Of a stretch of DNA of 64,000 nucleotides, positions 8,952 through 17,598 are shown piece after piece. Below the pieces are notes generated by a model, which saw only the letters and a list, made by a program, of their open reading frames with translations, was not told the DNA's origin and made no database searches. How positions within the stretch are numbered: position 1 is the first letter of the stretch; each line of letters opens with the position of its first letter. The position numbers were made by a program, and so were the translations under genes. Origin of the DNA: DLAJ01 sp023663615 (GTDB taxonomy: Bacteria; Bacillota; Clostridia; Lachnospirales; Lachnospiraceae); contig JAMPHA010000001.1 in assembly GCA_023663615.1 (NCBI GenBank), positions 372,001-436,000 of the forward strand, given 5' to 3'.

Positions 8952-9722
8952 ATGGACGAGAGTCTGAGAAAAAGACTGTGGGATGAATATGCCAGGACGA
9001 AAACGGCAGAAACCCGCGAAAAGATCATAATTGAATATGCACCCCTTGTAAAGGTCGTGGCAGGACGGCTCAGCATGTACCTCGGTTACAACGTGGAATA
9101 TGAGGATCTTGTCAGTTACGGGATTTTTGGACTGATCGATGCGATCGATAAATTCGACTGCGGCAAGGACGTGAAGTTTGAAACCTATGCGAGTCTGCGT
9201 ATCCGCGGAGCGATCCTTGACCAGATCAGAAAGATGGACTGGATACCAAGGACGGTCAGACAAAAGCAGAAGCAGATCGATGCGGCAATCCGCGATATTG
9301 AAGTCGCCACAGGAAGAAGCGCGACAGATGACGAGATTGCGGGGAAGCTTGGAATTTCCGGGGATGAATATATTGACTGGCAGAGTCAAATGAAGGTGAC
9401 CAACCTTGTTTCGCTGAATGATTATCTGGAACAGGGCGGCAGCGAGGTACCCAATGATGCGTCGGCTTCCAGTCAGTTTGATATACCCGAAGACGTCGCA
9501 ATGAAGTCGGAATTAAAGGGTATGATCACGGATGCGATGGAGCTGCTGACGGAGAAAGAGCGCAGGGTAGTGGAGTTGTACTATTATGAGGAACTCTCCT
9601 TAAAGGAGATCAGTCGTGTGCTGGAGGTGTCTGAGTCGAGAATTTCGCAGCTGCATACGCGTGCGCTGCAAAAAATGAAGGACCGGCTCGGAAAATATAT
9701 GGGAATTTTACATGCGCTTTAG
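8952..9722 (+). CDS. fliA: Flagellar sigma factor FliA/SigD (WhiG type)
   Basis: 256 residues, the usual length for sigma-28. Directs RNA polymerase to late flagellar and chemotaxis promoters. Region 2 includes YEDLVSYGIFGLIDAIDKFD and FETYASLRIRGAILDQIRKMDW; region 3 follows; region 4 holds LSLKEISRVLEVSESRISQLHTR split over the -35 recognition helix. A strong GGAGG precedes the ATG. Last gene before an intrinsic terminator. Confidence 0.95.
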   Translation: MDESLRKRLWDEYARTKTAETREKIIIEYAPLVKVVAGRLSMYLGYNVEYEDLVSYGIFGLIDAIDKFDCGKDVKFETYASLRIRGAILDQIRKMDWIPRTVRQKQKQIDAAIRDIEVATGRSATDDEIAGKLGISGDEYIDWQSQMKVTNLVSLNDYLEQGGSEVPNDASASSQFDIPEDVAMKSELKGMITDAMELLTEKERRVVELYYYEELSLKEISRVLEVSESRISQLHTRALQKMKDRLGKYMGILHAL

Positions 9723-9732
9723 AAAAAAGATG

Positions 9733-9769
9733 CTGTTTTGTTGCATGGCAATAGAACAGTTCTTTTTTT
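9733..9769 (+). terminator. Intrinsic terminator after fliA
   Basis: A 12-bp stem with a three-base loop (CTGTTTTGTTGC, ATG, GCAATAGAACAG, with G-T pairs) is followed by a T-rich run. It begins 10 bases after the fliA stop and marks the end of the chemotaxis transcript, perhaps with partial read-through into the next gene 30 bases away. Confidence 0.85.
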
Positions 9770-9799
9770 AAGAACGCAGCGAAAGGGTAAAGGTGAGGA

Positions 9800-11383
9800 A
9801 TGAACGGTTATTTCCAATTGATCACAAGCGGGAGCGGTACGGCGATGCGGCTGGTTCCGGAGACGGACGGCGGGGAGCCGATCCGCGTGAATGAAGTGGC
9901 AAATTACTTAAAATATAAAAAGATTTTATTTAATCTCAAGCAGTTAAACGATGGGATCGAAAAGCATGAAGAGACGGTTGTGCCGCTTGGCTTAGACGCG
10001 CATATGCCGGAACAGGAAATGTGTTTTATCACGGTGAGCGACGATAAGCTTCATGCGTTCATCCGTTTTTATGCGCCGTCGGACAACGGGGTGGTCATGA
10101 GCCGCGATGAGATCATGAATGAGCTTGCCCTTAATAAGATCGTATACGGCGTCCTGCAGGAGAATATCGACGCGTTTCTCGCGCAGCGGGAATATTGTAA
10201 AACTTACGAGCTGGCGGTCGGACAGAGCGCGAAGTCGGGAAAGGACTCGCAGATCGAGTATTTCTTTTCGACGGATTTACAGGCAAAGCCGAAATTAAAA
10301 GAAGACGGGAGCGTTGACTTTTTTAATCTTGGCACGATCAATCATTGCAAAAAGGGCGATGTGCTGGCAAAGCTGCACCCGGAGCTGCGCGGCGAACCGG
10401 GGACGAACGTGTATGGCGAGAATCTGGCGCCGCCGTCCTTTGAGAAGAAAATACTCAAATTTGGCAGAAATGTCGCGATCAATGAAGATAAAACGGTATT
10501 GACGGCTGAGACGGACGGTCATGTAGAATTAGAGGAGGACCGGGTATGCGTTTCAGACATCTTTGAGGTTGACAATGTCGATACGTCTACGGGCAATATT
10601 GAGTTTGAAGGCAGCGTGCATATCAAGGGCAATATCTGTGAAAATTATAGTGTAAAAGCGCACGGGAACGTGGTTGTCGGCGGCGTGGTCGAGGGCGCCT
10701 ATGTAGAGACGGACGGCGATATTATCATCAGCCGCGGCATGAACGGCATGGACAAGGGAACCCTGAAGGCAAAGGGAAACATTATTTCGAAGTTTCTGGA
10801 GAATACGACGGCGGAGGCGGGAGGCTACATCGAGACGGAGTGCATTCTGCACAGCGAGGTCACAGCCGGCGACGAGGTCATTGTTACAGGAAAAAGAGCA
10901 TTTGTCACGGGGGGCCATGTCACAGCGGCAAACCGCATCACGGCAAAAACGCTCGGATCGCAGATGGCGGCGGCGACAACTTTAGAGGTTGGCGTGAATC
11001 CGGAGATCCGGCAGCGCTATGCCCAGCTTCAAAAAGAGACGGCGGACTTACAGAACAGCCTAAAGCAGATCGAACCGGTCGTGCAGTCAACCATGCTCAA
11101 ACTAAAGCAGGGCGTAAAGCTGACGCCTGAGCAGGTGAAATATATACAGACGCTTTCCGCGACCGGAGCGGCACAAAAAAAGCAGATCGAGGCAAACCTG
11201 AAAGAAATGGATGACTTGAGCGGTCAATTTGATGAAACAGCCCCGGCGTGCGTGATCGTTTCGGGTGTTGCGTATCCGGGAACCAAAATCGTCATATCCG
11301 ATATTTCCCTGACGCTCAGGCAGGAATACCGGTATTGCCGGTTCAGGCGCGTGCGGGGAGACGTCAAGAGCGAGCCGCTATAG
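9800..11383 (+). CDS. FapA (DUF342) family protein
   Basis: 527 residues. The central part is the right-handed beta-helix of DUF342/FapA proteins, with Gly-rich turns such as GNIEFEGSVHIKGNI, GNVVVGGVVEGAYVETDGD and KGTLKAKGNIISKF. A coiled-coil stretch follows (about 395-475, RYAQLQKETADLQNSLKQI). Family members are common next to flagellar genes in Firmicutes and are described as polymerising or cell-surface-related, but function here is unproven. AGGTGAGG lies upstream of the ATG. The stop codon abuts a perfect inverted repeat. Confidence 0.85.
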   Translation: MNGYFQLITSGSGTAMRLVPETDGGEPIRVNEVANYLKYKKILFNLKQLNDGIEKHEETVVPLGLDAHMPEQEMCFITVSDDKLHAFIRFYAPSDNGVVMSRDEIMNELALNKIVYGVLQENIDAFLAQREYCKTYELAVGQSAKSGKDSQIEYFFSTDLQAKPKLKEDGSVDFFNLGTINHCKKGDVLAKLHPELRGEPGTNVYGENLAPPSFEKKILKFGRNVAINEDKTVLTAETDGHVELEEDRVCVSDIFEVDNVDTSTGNIEFEGSVHIKGNICENYSVKAHGNVVVGGVVEGAYVETDGDIIISRGMNGMDKGTLKAKGNIISKFLENTTAEAGGYIETECILHSEVTAGDEVIVTGKRAFVTGGHVTAANRITAKTLGSQMAAATTLEVGVNPEIRQRYAQLQKETADLQNSLKQIEPVVQSTMLKLKQGVKLTPEQVKYIQTLSATGAAQKKQIEANLKEMDDLSGQFDETAPACVIVSGVAYPGTKIVISDISLTLRQEYRYCRFRRVRGDVKSEPL

Positions 11384-11454
11384 GTTGAAAAATCAGAGAT
11401 TTTTCAACCGCGGGATTTGTGCTGACGCCCAAACTCGCAGGCTTGTGTCAGCAT
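11383..11454 (+). repeat. Dispersed 3'-end palindromic element, copy 1 (family C)
   Basis: Begins at the stop codon of the DUF342 gene. First a perfect 12-bp inverted repeat (11383-11394 with 11398-11409, loop AGA), then a module with GCTGAC and GTCAGC ends (11421-11452). A related copy in reverse orientation lies at 54989-55080, also starting at a gene's stop codon. Probably acts as a transcript-end structure; origin unknown. Confidence 0.8.
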
Positions 11455-11533
11455 GGATGATTAGTGTGAAATTTGGATACCCGAATCCCATAGATAAAGA
11501 GGGAAGAAAGAAATCAGGAAAGGATGTGGGGAT

Positions 11534-11854
11534 ATGGCGATCACACCGTTAGAACAGTATGGAACGATCGGCAGAACGCAGGATTATTCCATCATCAAAC
11601 AGCAGGAGGATACGAAAGTATCCACCGAGCAGGCGAATATCCAGCTCCAGGTAGAAAAGAAAGCGGATGAAAAGCTGAACCAGGTGCGGAGCGGAGATAA
11701 TGCAGAGCTCAATGAGAAGAAATTTGATGCAAAAGAAAAAGGCAGTAATCAGTATGCAGGCGACGGCGGCAAGGGGAAAAAGAAGACTGCCGATCAGTTA
11801 AAGGACGGCAGGGTGATCTTAAAGAGCACGCAGTCCTTTGATATGAAGATTTGA
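11534..11854 (+). CDS. Small hydrophilic protein of unknown function
   Basis: 106 residues, unrecognised. Entirely hydrophilic, rich in Lys, Glu, Gln and Gly, with no membrane segment or signal peptide; likely flexible. It starts with MAITPLEQYGTIGRTQDY, and a basic patch GKGKKKTAD lies near residue 80. Ribosome site AAGGATGTGGGG. The next gene starts 17 bases after its stop, so the two are probably co-transcribed with the DUF342 gene upstream. Confidence 0.75.
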   Translation: MAITPLEQYGTIGRTQDYSIIKQQEDTKVSTEQANIQLQVEKKADEKLNQVRSGDNAELNEKKFDAKEKGSNQYAGDGGKGKKKTADQLKDGRVILKSTQSFDMKI

Positions 11855-11871
11855 GCGAGGAGACAAAAGAC

Positions 11872-13674
11872 ATGGAAATCATCTTACTGATCATCGGGAT
11901 CTGCGCGTTTGTGGCGAGTTTTCTGGTTCCGGTTTCGGGCGAGCAGTTAAGCAGGGCGGAGCGCAAACATACGGATGAAGAGATCAAGGCACACGTGGAT
12001 AAGCATATGGAGGAGGCTGCGGCGAAGCTGAATCAGTCTGTGGACGATGCGGTGCAGTATGCGGTGGAAAAGACAGAGCGGGCCATGGAGCGTCTCTCGA
12101 ATGAAAAGATCATGGGAGTCAGCGAATATGCGGATACGGTGATGTCGGATATTCATAAAAATCACGAGGAAGTTGTTTTTTTATATGATATGCTGAATGA
12201 TAAGCAGACGGCGTTAAAGAACATGGTCGCGGAGGTCGAGAAAACCGCAAAAGCAGCGTCAACGCTTGCGCAGGAGGCGAAAGATGCGGCGGGCAGCGCG
12301 GCGCAGAATGCGGCTGAGGCGGCGGCGAGCGCGGACGAGGCGGCGAAAAGCGCGGCGGATGCCGTGGAAGGTGCGGACGAGGCGACACAGGCGGTTCAGG
12401 AAGCGTTACAAAATGCAAACGAGGCTGTGCTTGGCGCTGAGGATGCGCTGCGGAGTGCGAGGGATGCCGTCCGGAGTGCGGATATGGCGAAGCAGACCGC
12501 AGGGGAAGCCGCTTTAAGAGCGGATGCGGCGACGCAGACAGCGGGCGCGGCGTCTCAGGTGGCGAACGAGGCGATCCTTTCGGCGGACAGGGCAAAACAG
12601 AGAGCCGCAGACGCGATGAAAAGCACGAAAGAAGTGCAGAAGATGAACGGAATTGTGCAGGAGGAGGAACCGGAGCCGCGTAAGCCGGTCGCAGATCAGG
12701 GGAAGAACCTGAGCGGACTCGCGCGCGTGCAGGGCATACAGGAAGCGGAACAGGCGGCGGCGCGCGCGGAGGCGGAACGTATAAAAGCGGAGCAGGAAGA
12801 GGCAGAACGGGCGGCGGCGCAAGCGGAAGCAGAGCGCGTGAAGGCGGAGCAGGAAGAGGCGGAGCGCGCGGAAGCGGAACGTCTGAAAGCGGAACGGGAA
12901 GAGGCGGAACGTGCGGAAGCAGAGCGTCTGAAGGCAGAGCGGAAAGAAGCGGAACGGATGCTGGCGGAGCGTGCGGCAGCGGCGCGCGCGGAGGCAGAAC
13001 GCCTGAAAGCGGAACGGGAAGAAGCGGAACGGATGCTGGCGGAGCGTGCGGCAGCGGCGCGTGCAGAAGCAGAGCGCATGAAGGCGGAACGGGAAAAGGC
13101 GGAGCGCGCAAGAGCCAAGGAAGAAGCAGAAGAGGCAGCGGCGCGTGCGGAAGCAGAGCGCGTGAGGGCACAGCAGGAAGAAGCGGAGCGCGTGAGAGCG
13201 GAGCAGGACGAAATTGATCGCGTGCTGGCGGCAAAGGCGGCACAGGAGCGGGCGAAGATCGTGCAGGAGATCCAGGAGGCGGAGCGTTCCGCTATGGACG
13301 GCGCACAGCGGACAAAACAGGGCGCAGAGAATCATTTCCAGCCGTTTGTGGTACCGCGTATTTCCATCATCGGAGAACCTGCGGATGACGATTGGGAAAA
13401 AGAGCCCCCGCGGGCGGCGAGAACACGTTCTGCGTCGGGAGGCAGACGCACTACGGCAAAAAGGACTTCCGCATCGGGAAGCAGGGCGCGTACGGAGAGC
13501 GTTTCCACGAAAGAGGACGATACAAAGGAGCGGACAAATGCCGCGGAGGAGCGCAATAATAACGAGAAGATCCTGGCGATGCACCAAGAGGGCAAATCGA
13601 ATGTGGCTATTGCAAGGGAGCTTGGCATTGGCGTAGGAGAGGTCAAGCTCGTGATCGATCTGTTTCGGAGATAG
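11872..13674 (+). CDS. Membrane-anchored Ala/Glu-rich coiled-coil protein with C-terminal HTH-like (DUF6115-type) segment
   Basis: 600 residues from the ATG at 11872 (an upstream TTG at 11851 is possible but GAGGAG favours the ATG). One N-terminal membrane helix (residues 2-20, EIILLIIGICAFVASF), then a very long coiled coil. An Ala-rich section (about 135-255) is followed by imperfect repeats of AERLKAEREEAER type (about 295-465), a basic linker, and a conserved C terminus (ILAMHQEGKSNVAIAREL then GVGEVKLVIDL) that looks like a helix-turn-helix. The layout resembles Bacillus SwrB (YlxL), encoded just after sigD, but this protein is far longer; that link is inference. Confidence 0.75.
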   Translation: MEIILLIIGICAFVASFLVPVSGEQLSRAERKHTDEEIKAHVDKHMEEAAAKLNQSVDDAVQYAVEKTERAMERLSNEKIMGVSEYADTVMSDIHKNHEEVVFLYDMLNDKQTALKNMVAEVEKTAKAASTLAQEAKDAAGSAAQNAAEAAASADEAAKSAADAVEGADEATQAVQEALQNANEAVLGAEDALRSARDAVRSADMAKQTAGEAALRADAATQTAGAASQVANEAILSADRAKQRAADAMKSTKEVQKMNGIVQEEEPEPRKPVADQGKNLSGLARVQGIQEAEQAAARAEAERIKAEQEEAERAAAQAEAERVKAEQEEAERAEAERLKAEREEAERAEAERLKAERKEAERMLAERAAAARAEAERLKAEREEAERMLAERAAAARAEAERMKAEREKAERARAKEEAEEAAARAEAERVRAQQEEAERVRAEQDEIDRVLAAKAAQERAKIVQEIQEAERSAMDGAQRTKQGAENHFQPFVVPRISIIGEPADDDWEKEPPRAARTRSASGGRRTTAKRTSASGSRARTESVSTKEDDTKERTNAAEERNNNEKILAMHQEGKSNVAIARELGIGVGEVKLVIDLFRR

Positions 13675-13695
13675 ACGGGATACAGGGGTGTAAAA

Positions 13696-14622
13696 ATGAA
13701 ATTACGATATTACTTGAGAGGGCTTGGCATCGGCATTATTGTGACGGCGATCGTGATGAGCGTCATTTTTTCCCATAAGCGGGAGCTGTCTGACGAGGAG
13801 ATCAAGGCACGCGCTGCGGAGCTTGGAATGATCGAGAATACAGTGCTTGCACCGAATCAGACGCCGACGCCGACAGCAGGAGCCGCGGCGGATGGACAGG
13901 GACAGGCGGGGATCATGAATCCGACAGGTTCGGATATGCAGGGTGTGTCATCGCCTGCGGCATCGGCAGGAACGCCAACACCGACGGCGGATGCAGCGGA
14001 GCTTTCGCCGACGGCGGCTCAGGCGGCGACAGCAGTACCGACACCGACAGCGACGCCAACGGCGACAGCGGTACCGACGGTAACAGCGATGCCGACGCCG
14101 ATAGCGGAACCGACGGTAACACCGACGCCAACAGCAAGACCGACGGCAACGCCGACACCAACAGCGACGCCGACACCAACAGCGGTACCAACGCCAACAG
14201 CAAGACCGACGGCAACGCCGACACCAACAGCGACGCCGACACCAACAGCGGTACCAACGCCAACAGCAAGACCGACGGCGACGCCGATACCAACGGTAAC
14301 GCCGACGCCGACAGCGGTACCAACGCCGACAGCAAGACCGACAGCAACGCCGATACCGACGGCAACGCCGACGGCGACGCCCACAGCAGCGCCGCAGGCA
14401 CCTGAGCAGGAAACCGTCACGATCACGATCAACAGCGGAGAGGGTTCCGATACGGTCAGCCGCAAAGCACAGCAGGCAGGTTTGGTAGAGGATGCGGCGG
14501 ATTTTGACAGGTATCTTTGTGCGAACGGTTATGATAAAAGGCTTGCCGTAGGAAGTCATGTGATTCCGCTGGGGGCAACGTATGAGGAAATCGCAGGACG
14601 GCTCATCAGCCGCGGAAACTAA
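13696..14622 (+). CDS. Membrane protein with Pro/Thr-rich stalk and MltG/YceG-like C-terminal module
   Basis: 308 residues. N-terminal membrane helix (about 7-26), a short charged segment, then a long Pro/Thr/Ala stalk (about 95-235) built from a 22-residue repeat. The last 70 residues (VTITINSGEGSDTV, then AGLVEDAADFDRYL, then LAVGSHVIPLGATYEEIAGR) match the LysM-like N-terminal subdomain of endolytic transglycosylase MltG, which has the same order of strand, Ile/Val-Gly-Ser motif and 'G-x-y-x-I-P' return. The catalytic MltG domain is absent, so a cell-wall-binding or sensing role is more likely than cleavage. Confidence 0.7.
   Translation: MKLRYYLRGLGIGIIVTAIVMSVIFSHKRELSDEEIKARAAELGMIENTVLAPNQTPTPTAGAAADGQGQAGIMNPTGSDMQGVSSPAASAGTPTPTADAAELSPTAAQAATAVPTPTATPTATAVPTVTAMPTPIAEPTVTPTPTARPTATPTPTATPTPTAVPTPTARPTATPTPTATPTPTAVPTPTARPTATPIPTVTPTPTAVPTPTARPTATPIPTATPTATPTAAPQAPEQETVTITINSGEGSDTVSRKAQQAGLVEDAADFDRYLCANGYDKRLAVGSHVIPLGATYEEIAGRLISRGN
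14125..14388 (+). repeat. Four tandem copies of a 66-nt coding repeat (Pro/Thr stalk)
   Basis: Copies begin at 14125, 14191, 14257 and 14323. The first three are nearly identical and the fourth is diverged. Each encodes 22 residues alternating PTPTARPTATP-type units. The near-identity suggests recent expansion and possible length variation between strains. Confidence 0.92.
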
Positions 14623-14672
14623 CGGGCAGAGATTGAATATCTTTATAGTAACAGGATGCTTCGGAGTGCGGC

Positions 14673-14900
14673 ATGACATATAATGAGTTGAGAAAAAAAG
14701 AAGTCATCAATATGCGGGACTGTAAAAAGCTTGGGCATATTTGTGATCTGGAGCTGGACGAGTGCAGCGGGAAAATTCATAAGATCATCGTTCCGGGCTG
14801 TAATAAATGGTTAAACCTGATAAACTGTGAAAACGCGATCGAAATCTGCTTTAAGGACATCTGCCAGATCGGTCCGGAGGTGATTCTGGTCAATATTTAA
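14673..14900 (+). CDS. YlmC/YmxH family sporulation-associated PRC-barrel protein
   Basis: 75 residues. A single PRC-barrel-like domain: ELRKKEVINMRDCKKLGHI followed by CDLELDECSGKIHKIIVPG is the family signature. The C-terminal half (FKDICQIGPEVILVNI) also fits. Members are small proteins associated with sporulation in Clostridia and Bacilli; the exact role is unknown. CGGAGTG provides the ribosome site. Suggests the host can form spores or has recently lost the ability. Confidence 0.85.
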   Translation: MTYNELRKKEVINMRDCKKLGHICDLELDECSGKIHKIIVPGCNKWLNLINCENAIEICFKDICQIGPEVILVNI

Positions 14901-14926
14901 GGAAGCGCCCGGAAGCGCAAAATCGA

Positions 14927-14955
14927 TTGACATTAAGAGAACCACAAGATATACT
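14927..14955 (+). promoter_or_regulatory. Sigma-A promoter for nrdR
   Basis: TTGACA at 14927-14932 and TATACT at 14950-14955 with a 17-base spacer, a near-consensus promoter 80 bases upstream of the nrdR start. Confidence 0.85.
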
Positions 14956-15035
14956 AAATATATAACGCATATACACATTGTATGGTATAGATGCGGCGAC
15001 AGCCTAAGATACCCAGGAGATAAGGAGAGACGAGA

Positions 15036-15485
15036 ATGAAATGTCCGTTTTGTGGTCATGAGAATACCAGAGTAATCGATTCACGTCCGGCGGAGGACAA
15101 TAATTCGATACGGAGACGCCGTGTGTGCGATGAGTGCGATAAGCGGTTTACGACCTATGAAAAAGTCGAGACGATCCCACTCATTATCATCAAAAAAGAT
15201 AATAACAGAGAGACCTATGACCGTACCAAGATCGAGGGCGGCGTGCTGCGCGCCTGTCATAAGCGTCCGGTCAGTGCGCACCAGATCAGCGAATTGGTCG
15301 ATGCGGTGGAAACCGAGATTTCCGCCAGAGAAGACCGGGAGATTCCAAGCGCGTTCATTGGCGAGGTCGTGATGGAGAAGCTGAAAGATCTGGATGCCGT
15401 CGCGTATGTCCGTTTTGCATCCGTATACCGTGAGTTTAAGGATGTGAATACGTTTATGGATGAGTTAAAAAAGGTACTACAGTAA
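15036..15485 (+). CDS. nrdR: Transcriptional repressor NrdR
   Basis: 149 residues. Zinc-ribbon and ATP-cone repressor of ribonucleotide reductase genes. The zinc ligands are CPFC at residues 3-6 and CDEC near 31-34, followed by the ATP-cone (VETIPLIIIKKDNNRETYDR) and the conserved C-terminal VAYVRFASVYREFKD. Length is typical. AGGAGAG precedes the start. It has its own promoter upstream and a terminator downstream, so it is probably monocistronic. Confidence 0.96.
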   Translation: MKCPFCGHENTRVIDSRPAEDNNSIRRRRVCDECDKRFTTYEKVETIPLIIIKKDNNRETYDRTKIEGGVLRACHKRPVSAHQISELVDAVETEISAREDREIPSAFIGEVVMEKLKDLDAVAYVRFASVYREFKDVNTFMDELKKVLQ

Positions 15486-15506
15486 AAAGAATGAAATGTC
15501 AGAAAG

Positions 15507-15543
15507 GCATTGCAGGATGAGGCAGCGTCCCGCAATGCTTTTT
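15507..15543 (+). terminator. Intrinsic terminator after nrdR
   Basis: Stem GCATTGC/GCAATGC extended by GGA/TCC, loop of about ten bases, then five T. Lies 21 bases after the nrdR stop. Confidence 0.85.
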
Positions 15544-15577
15544 CAACTTATGGGGAAACGGAATATAGGGGGAGCAG

Positions 15578-17539
15578 ATGGTGCAGACAGAGTATGAGGG
15601 CGGTCAGAAAAGGCGCGGGGAAAAGGGACAATATTTTTTTACGATCCTGTTTACCCTGCTCGCGCTTGCAGGAATGGTGATCTATAATTTCAGCACGTTC
15701 TATTCCAATGCGGTATCCGATATGCTTGCGGTCGGCGAGAGCTCGCTGGCGCAGGAAACGGAACAGCTCAAAGGCTATCTCAATAAAGGAATGGACGTCT
15801 TGCAGGTCACGGCAATCACTGTGGAGTACATGATGCAGAACGGTGCGGGAAAAGAGGAGATCGAGACATTTCTTGTGGAGGAGTCCGCGCGTTATAAACA
15901 GGATATAGATCCGAATTTCACCGGGATTTACGGGGTGTTCAACGGGGATTATATTGACGGTATCGGCTGGGTGCCGGATGCGGATTACGAGCCGAGAGAG
16001 CGCGTATGGTATCTGGATGCGCAGGCGGCAGGCGGTGCGCCGACCGTCGTCTCCCCTTATGTGGACGCGCAGACGAATACGGTCATGATGTCGGTCAGTC
16101 AGATGCTCTATGATCATGACAGCGTGATCTCCTTTGACATTGTGCTCGATCAAATACAGCTCATCACACAGGACGTGAAGTTAAACGATATGGGATACGG
16201 ATTTGTGATCGACGGGCAGGGGATGGTCGTGGCGCATACGGATTCCTCGGAGCGCGGCAAGAACTATCTGTGGGATGATGAGATGAACGCGCTGCTCAAT
16301 CGGGTATACGAAAAGCAGGGCGCGACATTTACAGCCCGCATTTATGACGAAGACTGTACGATCTTTACGGATACGGTCATGGATGACTGGTATGTCGTCA
16401 TGCTCGTCAGCAATACAAAGCTTTACGCGTCCGTCCGCCGCATGTTAGTGCGGAATGCGCTTGTCTGCATCGGCGTTTTTGCTGTGATTGTGTATTTCTG
16501 TACGCTGGCATTCCGCCGTATCCGCGTCCATATGCGTAACGAGGAGGAGAGCCGCAGAAACGTAGAAAAAATGAACGAGACGATCCTGCGTACGCTGGCG
16601 CGTGCGATCGACGCGAAGGACCGTTATACAAACGGGCATTCCCAGCGCGTGGCGAGATATGCGGCACAGATCGCAAAGCGCATGGGAAAAGATGAAGATT
16701 ATCAGGAGAAAATCTATCAGGCGGGACTGCTGCATGACATCGGAAAGATTCATGTTCCCGACGCGATCATCAATAAGCCGGCGCGCCTGACGGACGAGGA
16801 ATTTGCCTACATCAAACTGCATCCCGTATCGGGTTATTACATATTGCGGGACATTCAGGGGAACGATATGATCGCACAGGGCGCGAAAGGGCATCATGAG
16901 CGCTATGACGGGAACGGCTATCCGAACGGTCTGACCGGATCGGACATTCCGGAGGCTGCAAGGATTCTCGGCGTGGCGGACGCATATGACGCGATGACGT
17001 CAAACAGAAGTTATCGCCAGGTCATGCCGCAGGAAAAAGTGCGCGCGGAGATTGAAAAAGGAATAGGGCTTCAATTTGATCCGGAAGCCGCAAAGATCAT
17101 GCTGCAGATGATGGACGAGGATACCGATTATCAGATGCGCCACCAGGAGGGAGAACGATCGAACATTCTGATCGTGGATGACGAGCAGGAAAGCATCGAA
17201 CAGGTGGAAGCCGCCTTAAAAGACGAAGCGGGTTATGTGTTGTATCGGGAAACGTCGGGGAGAGCGGCATTGGCGCTTATGAAAAAAACACCGATGGATC
17301 TGGTTTTATTAGACGTGCAGATGCCGGATATGGACGGCATCGCGGTCTACAAGCAAATGAAGGCGCAGATGAGCGGGAAGGTGCCGGTTATTTTTTTGAC
17401 GTCGGATAAATCCATTCAGACCATAGAGCAGTTAAACGCGCTTGATGCGGAGGGGTATCTGGTCAAACCGTTTATGCCGCAGGTGCTCTTAGAGATCCTG
17501 CACAGCGTTTTGCAGGAAAAAGACAGTGGGCGCGCATAA
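15578..17539 (+). CDS. Cache-domain HD-GYP phosphodiesterase with C-terminal receiver domain
   Basis: 653 residues. Two membrane helices (about 20-38 and 293-312) enclose a large extracellular double-Cache-type sensor. A cytoplasmic HD-GYP domain follows: HSQRVARYAAQIA near 353, LLHDIGKIHVPD (the HD pair), the HPVSGYYIL segment and HHERYDGNGYP, all intact, so cyclic-di-GMP hydrolysis is expected. A receiver domain ends the protein (about 528-650) with VDDEQ, phospho-acceptor in LVLLDVQMPDMDG, and the conserved Thr and Lys (FLTSD, LVKPF). Receivers usually come before HD-GYP; here it follows. Confidence 0.88.
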   Translation: MVQTEYEGGQKRRGEKGQYFFTILFTLLALAGMVIYNFSTFYSNAVSDMLAVGESSLAQETEQLKGYLNKGMDVLQVTAITVEYMMQNGAGKEEIETFLVEESARYKQDIDPNFTGIYGVFNGDYIDGIGWVPDADYEPRERVWYLDAQAAGGAPTVVSPYVDAQTNTVMMSVSQMLYDHDSVISFDIVLDQIQLITQDVKLNDMGYGFVIDGQGMVVAHTDSSERGKNYLWDDEMNALLNRVYEKQGATFTARIYDEDCTIFTDTVMDDWYVVMLVSNTKLYASVRRMLVRNALVCIGVFAVIVYFCTLAFRRIRVHMRNEEESRRNVEKMNETILRTLARAIDAKDRYTNGHSQRVARYAAQIAKRMGKDEDYQEKIYQAGLLHDIGKIHVPDAIINKPARLTDEEFAYIKLHPVSGYYILRDIQGNDMIAQGAKGHHERYDGNGYPNGLTGSDIPEAARILGVADAYDAMTSNRSYRQVMPQEKVRAEIEKGIGLQFDPEAAKIMLQMMDEDTDYQMRHQEGERSNILIVDDEQESIEQVEAALKDEAGYVLYRETSGRAALALMKKTPMDLVLLDVQMPDMDGIAVYKQMKAQMSGKVPVIFLTSDKSIQTIEQLNALDAEGYLVKPFMPQVLLEILHSVLQEKDSGRA

Positions 17540-17598
17540 AAGCGGCGGAAGAATGGCGCCCTTTTCGGAATGAGGAATGGGAAACGGAGGTATCATAA

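Noticed and set aside
12119..13587. Two long minus-strand frames (374 and 357 codons) opposite the coiled-coil gene
   Set aside because: They result from the GC-rich, Ala/Glu repeat codons of the true gene; composition is Pro/Leu/Arg low complexity with no start site.
14019..14465. Minus-strand frame encoding a Val/Gly-repeat protein
   Set aside because: Antisense reading of the Pro/Thr stalk repeats.
14941..15000. NrdR-box-like sequences near the nrdR promoter
   Set aside because: Only loosely similar to the consensus; not enough for a site call.
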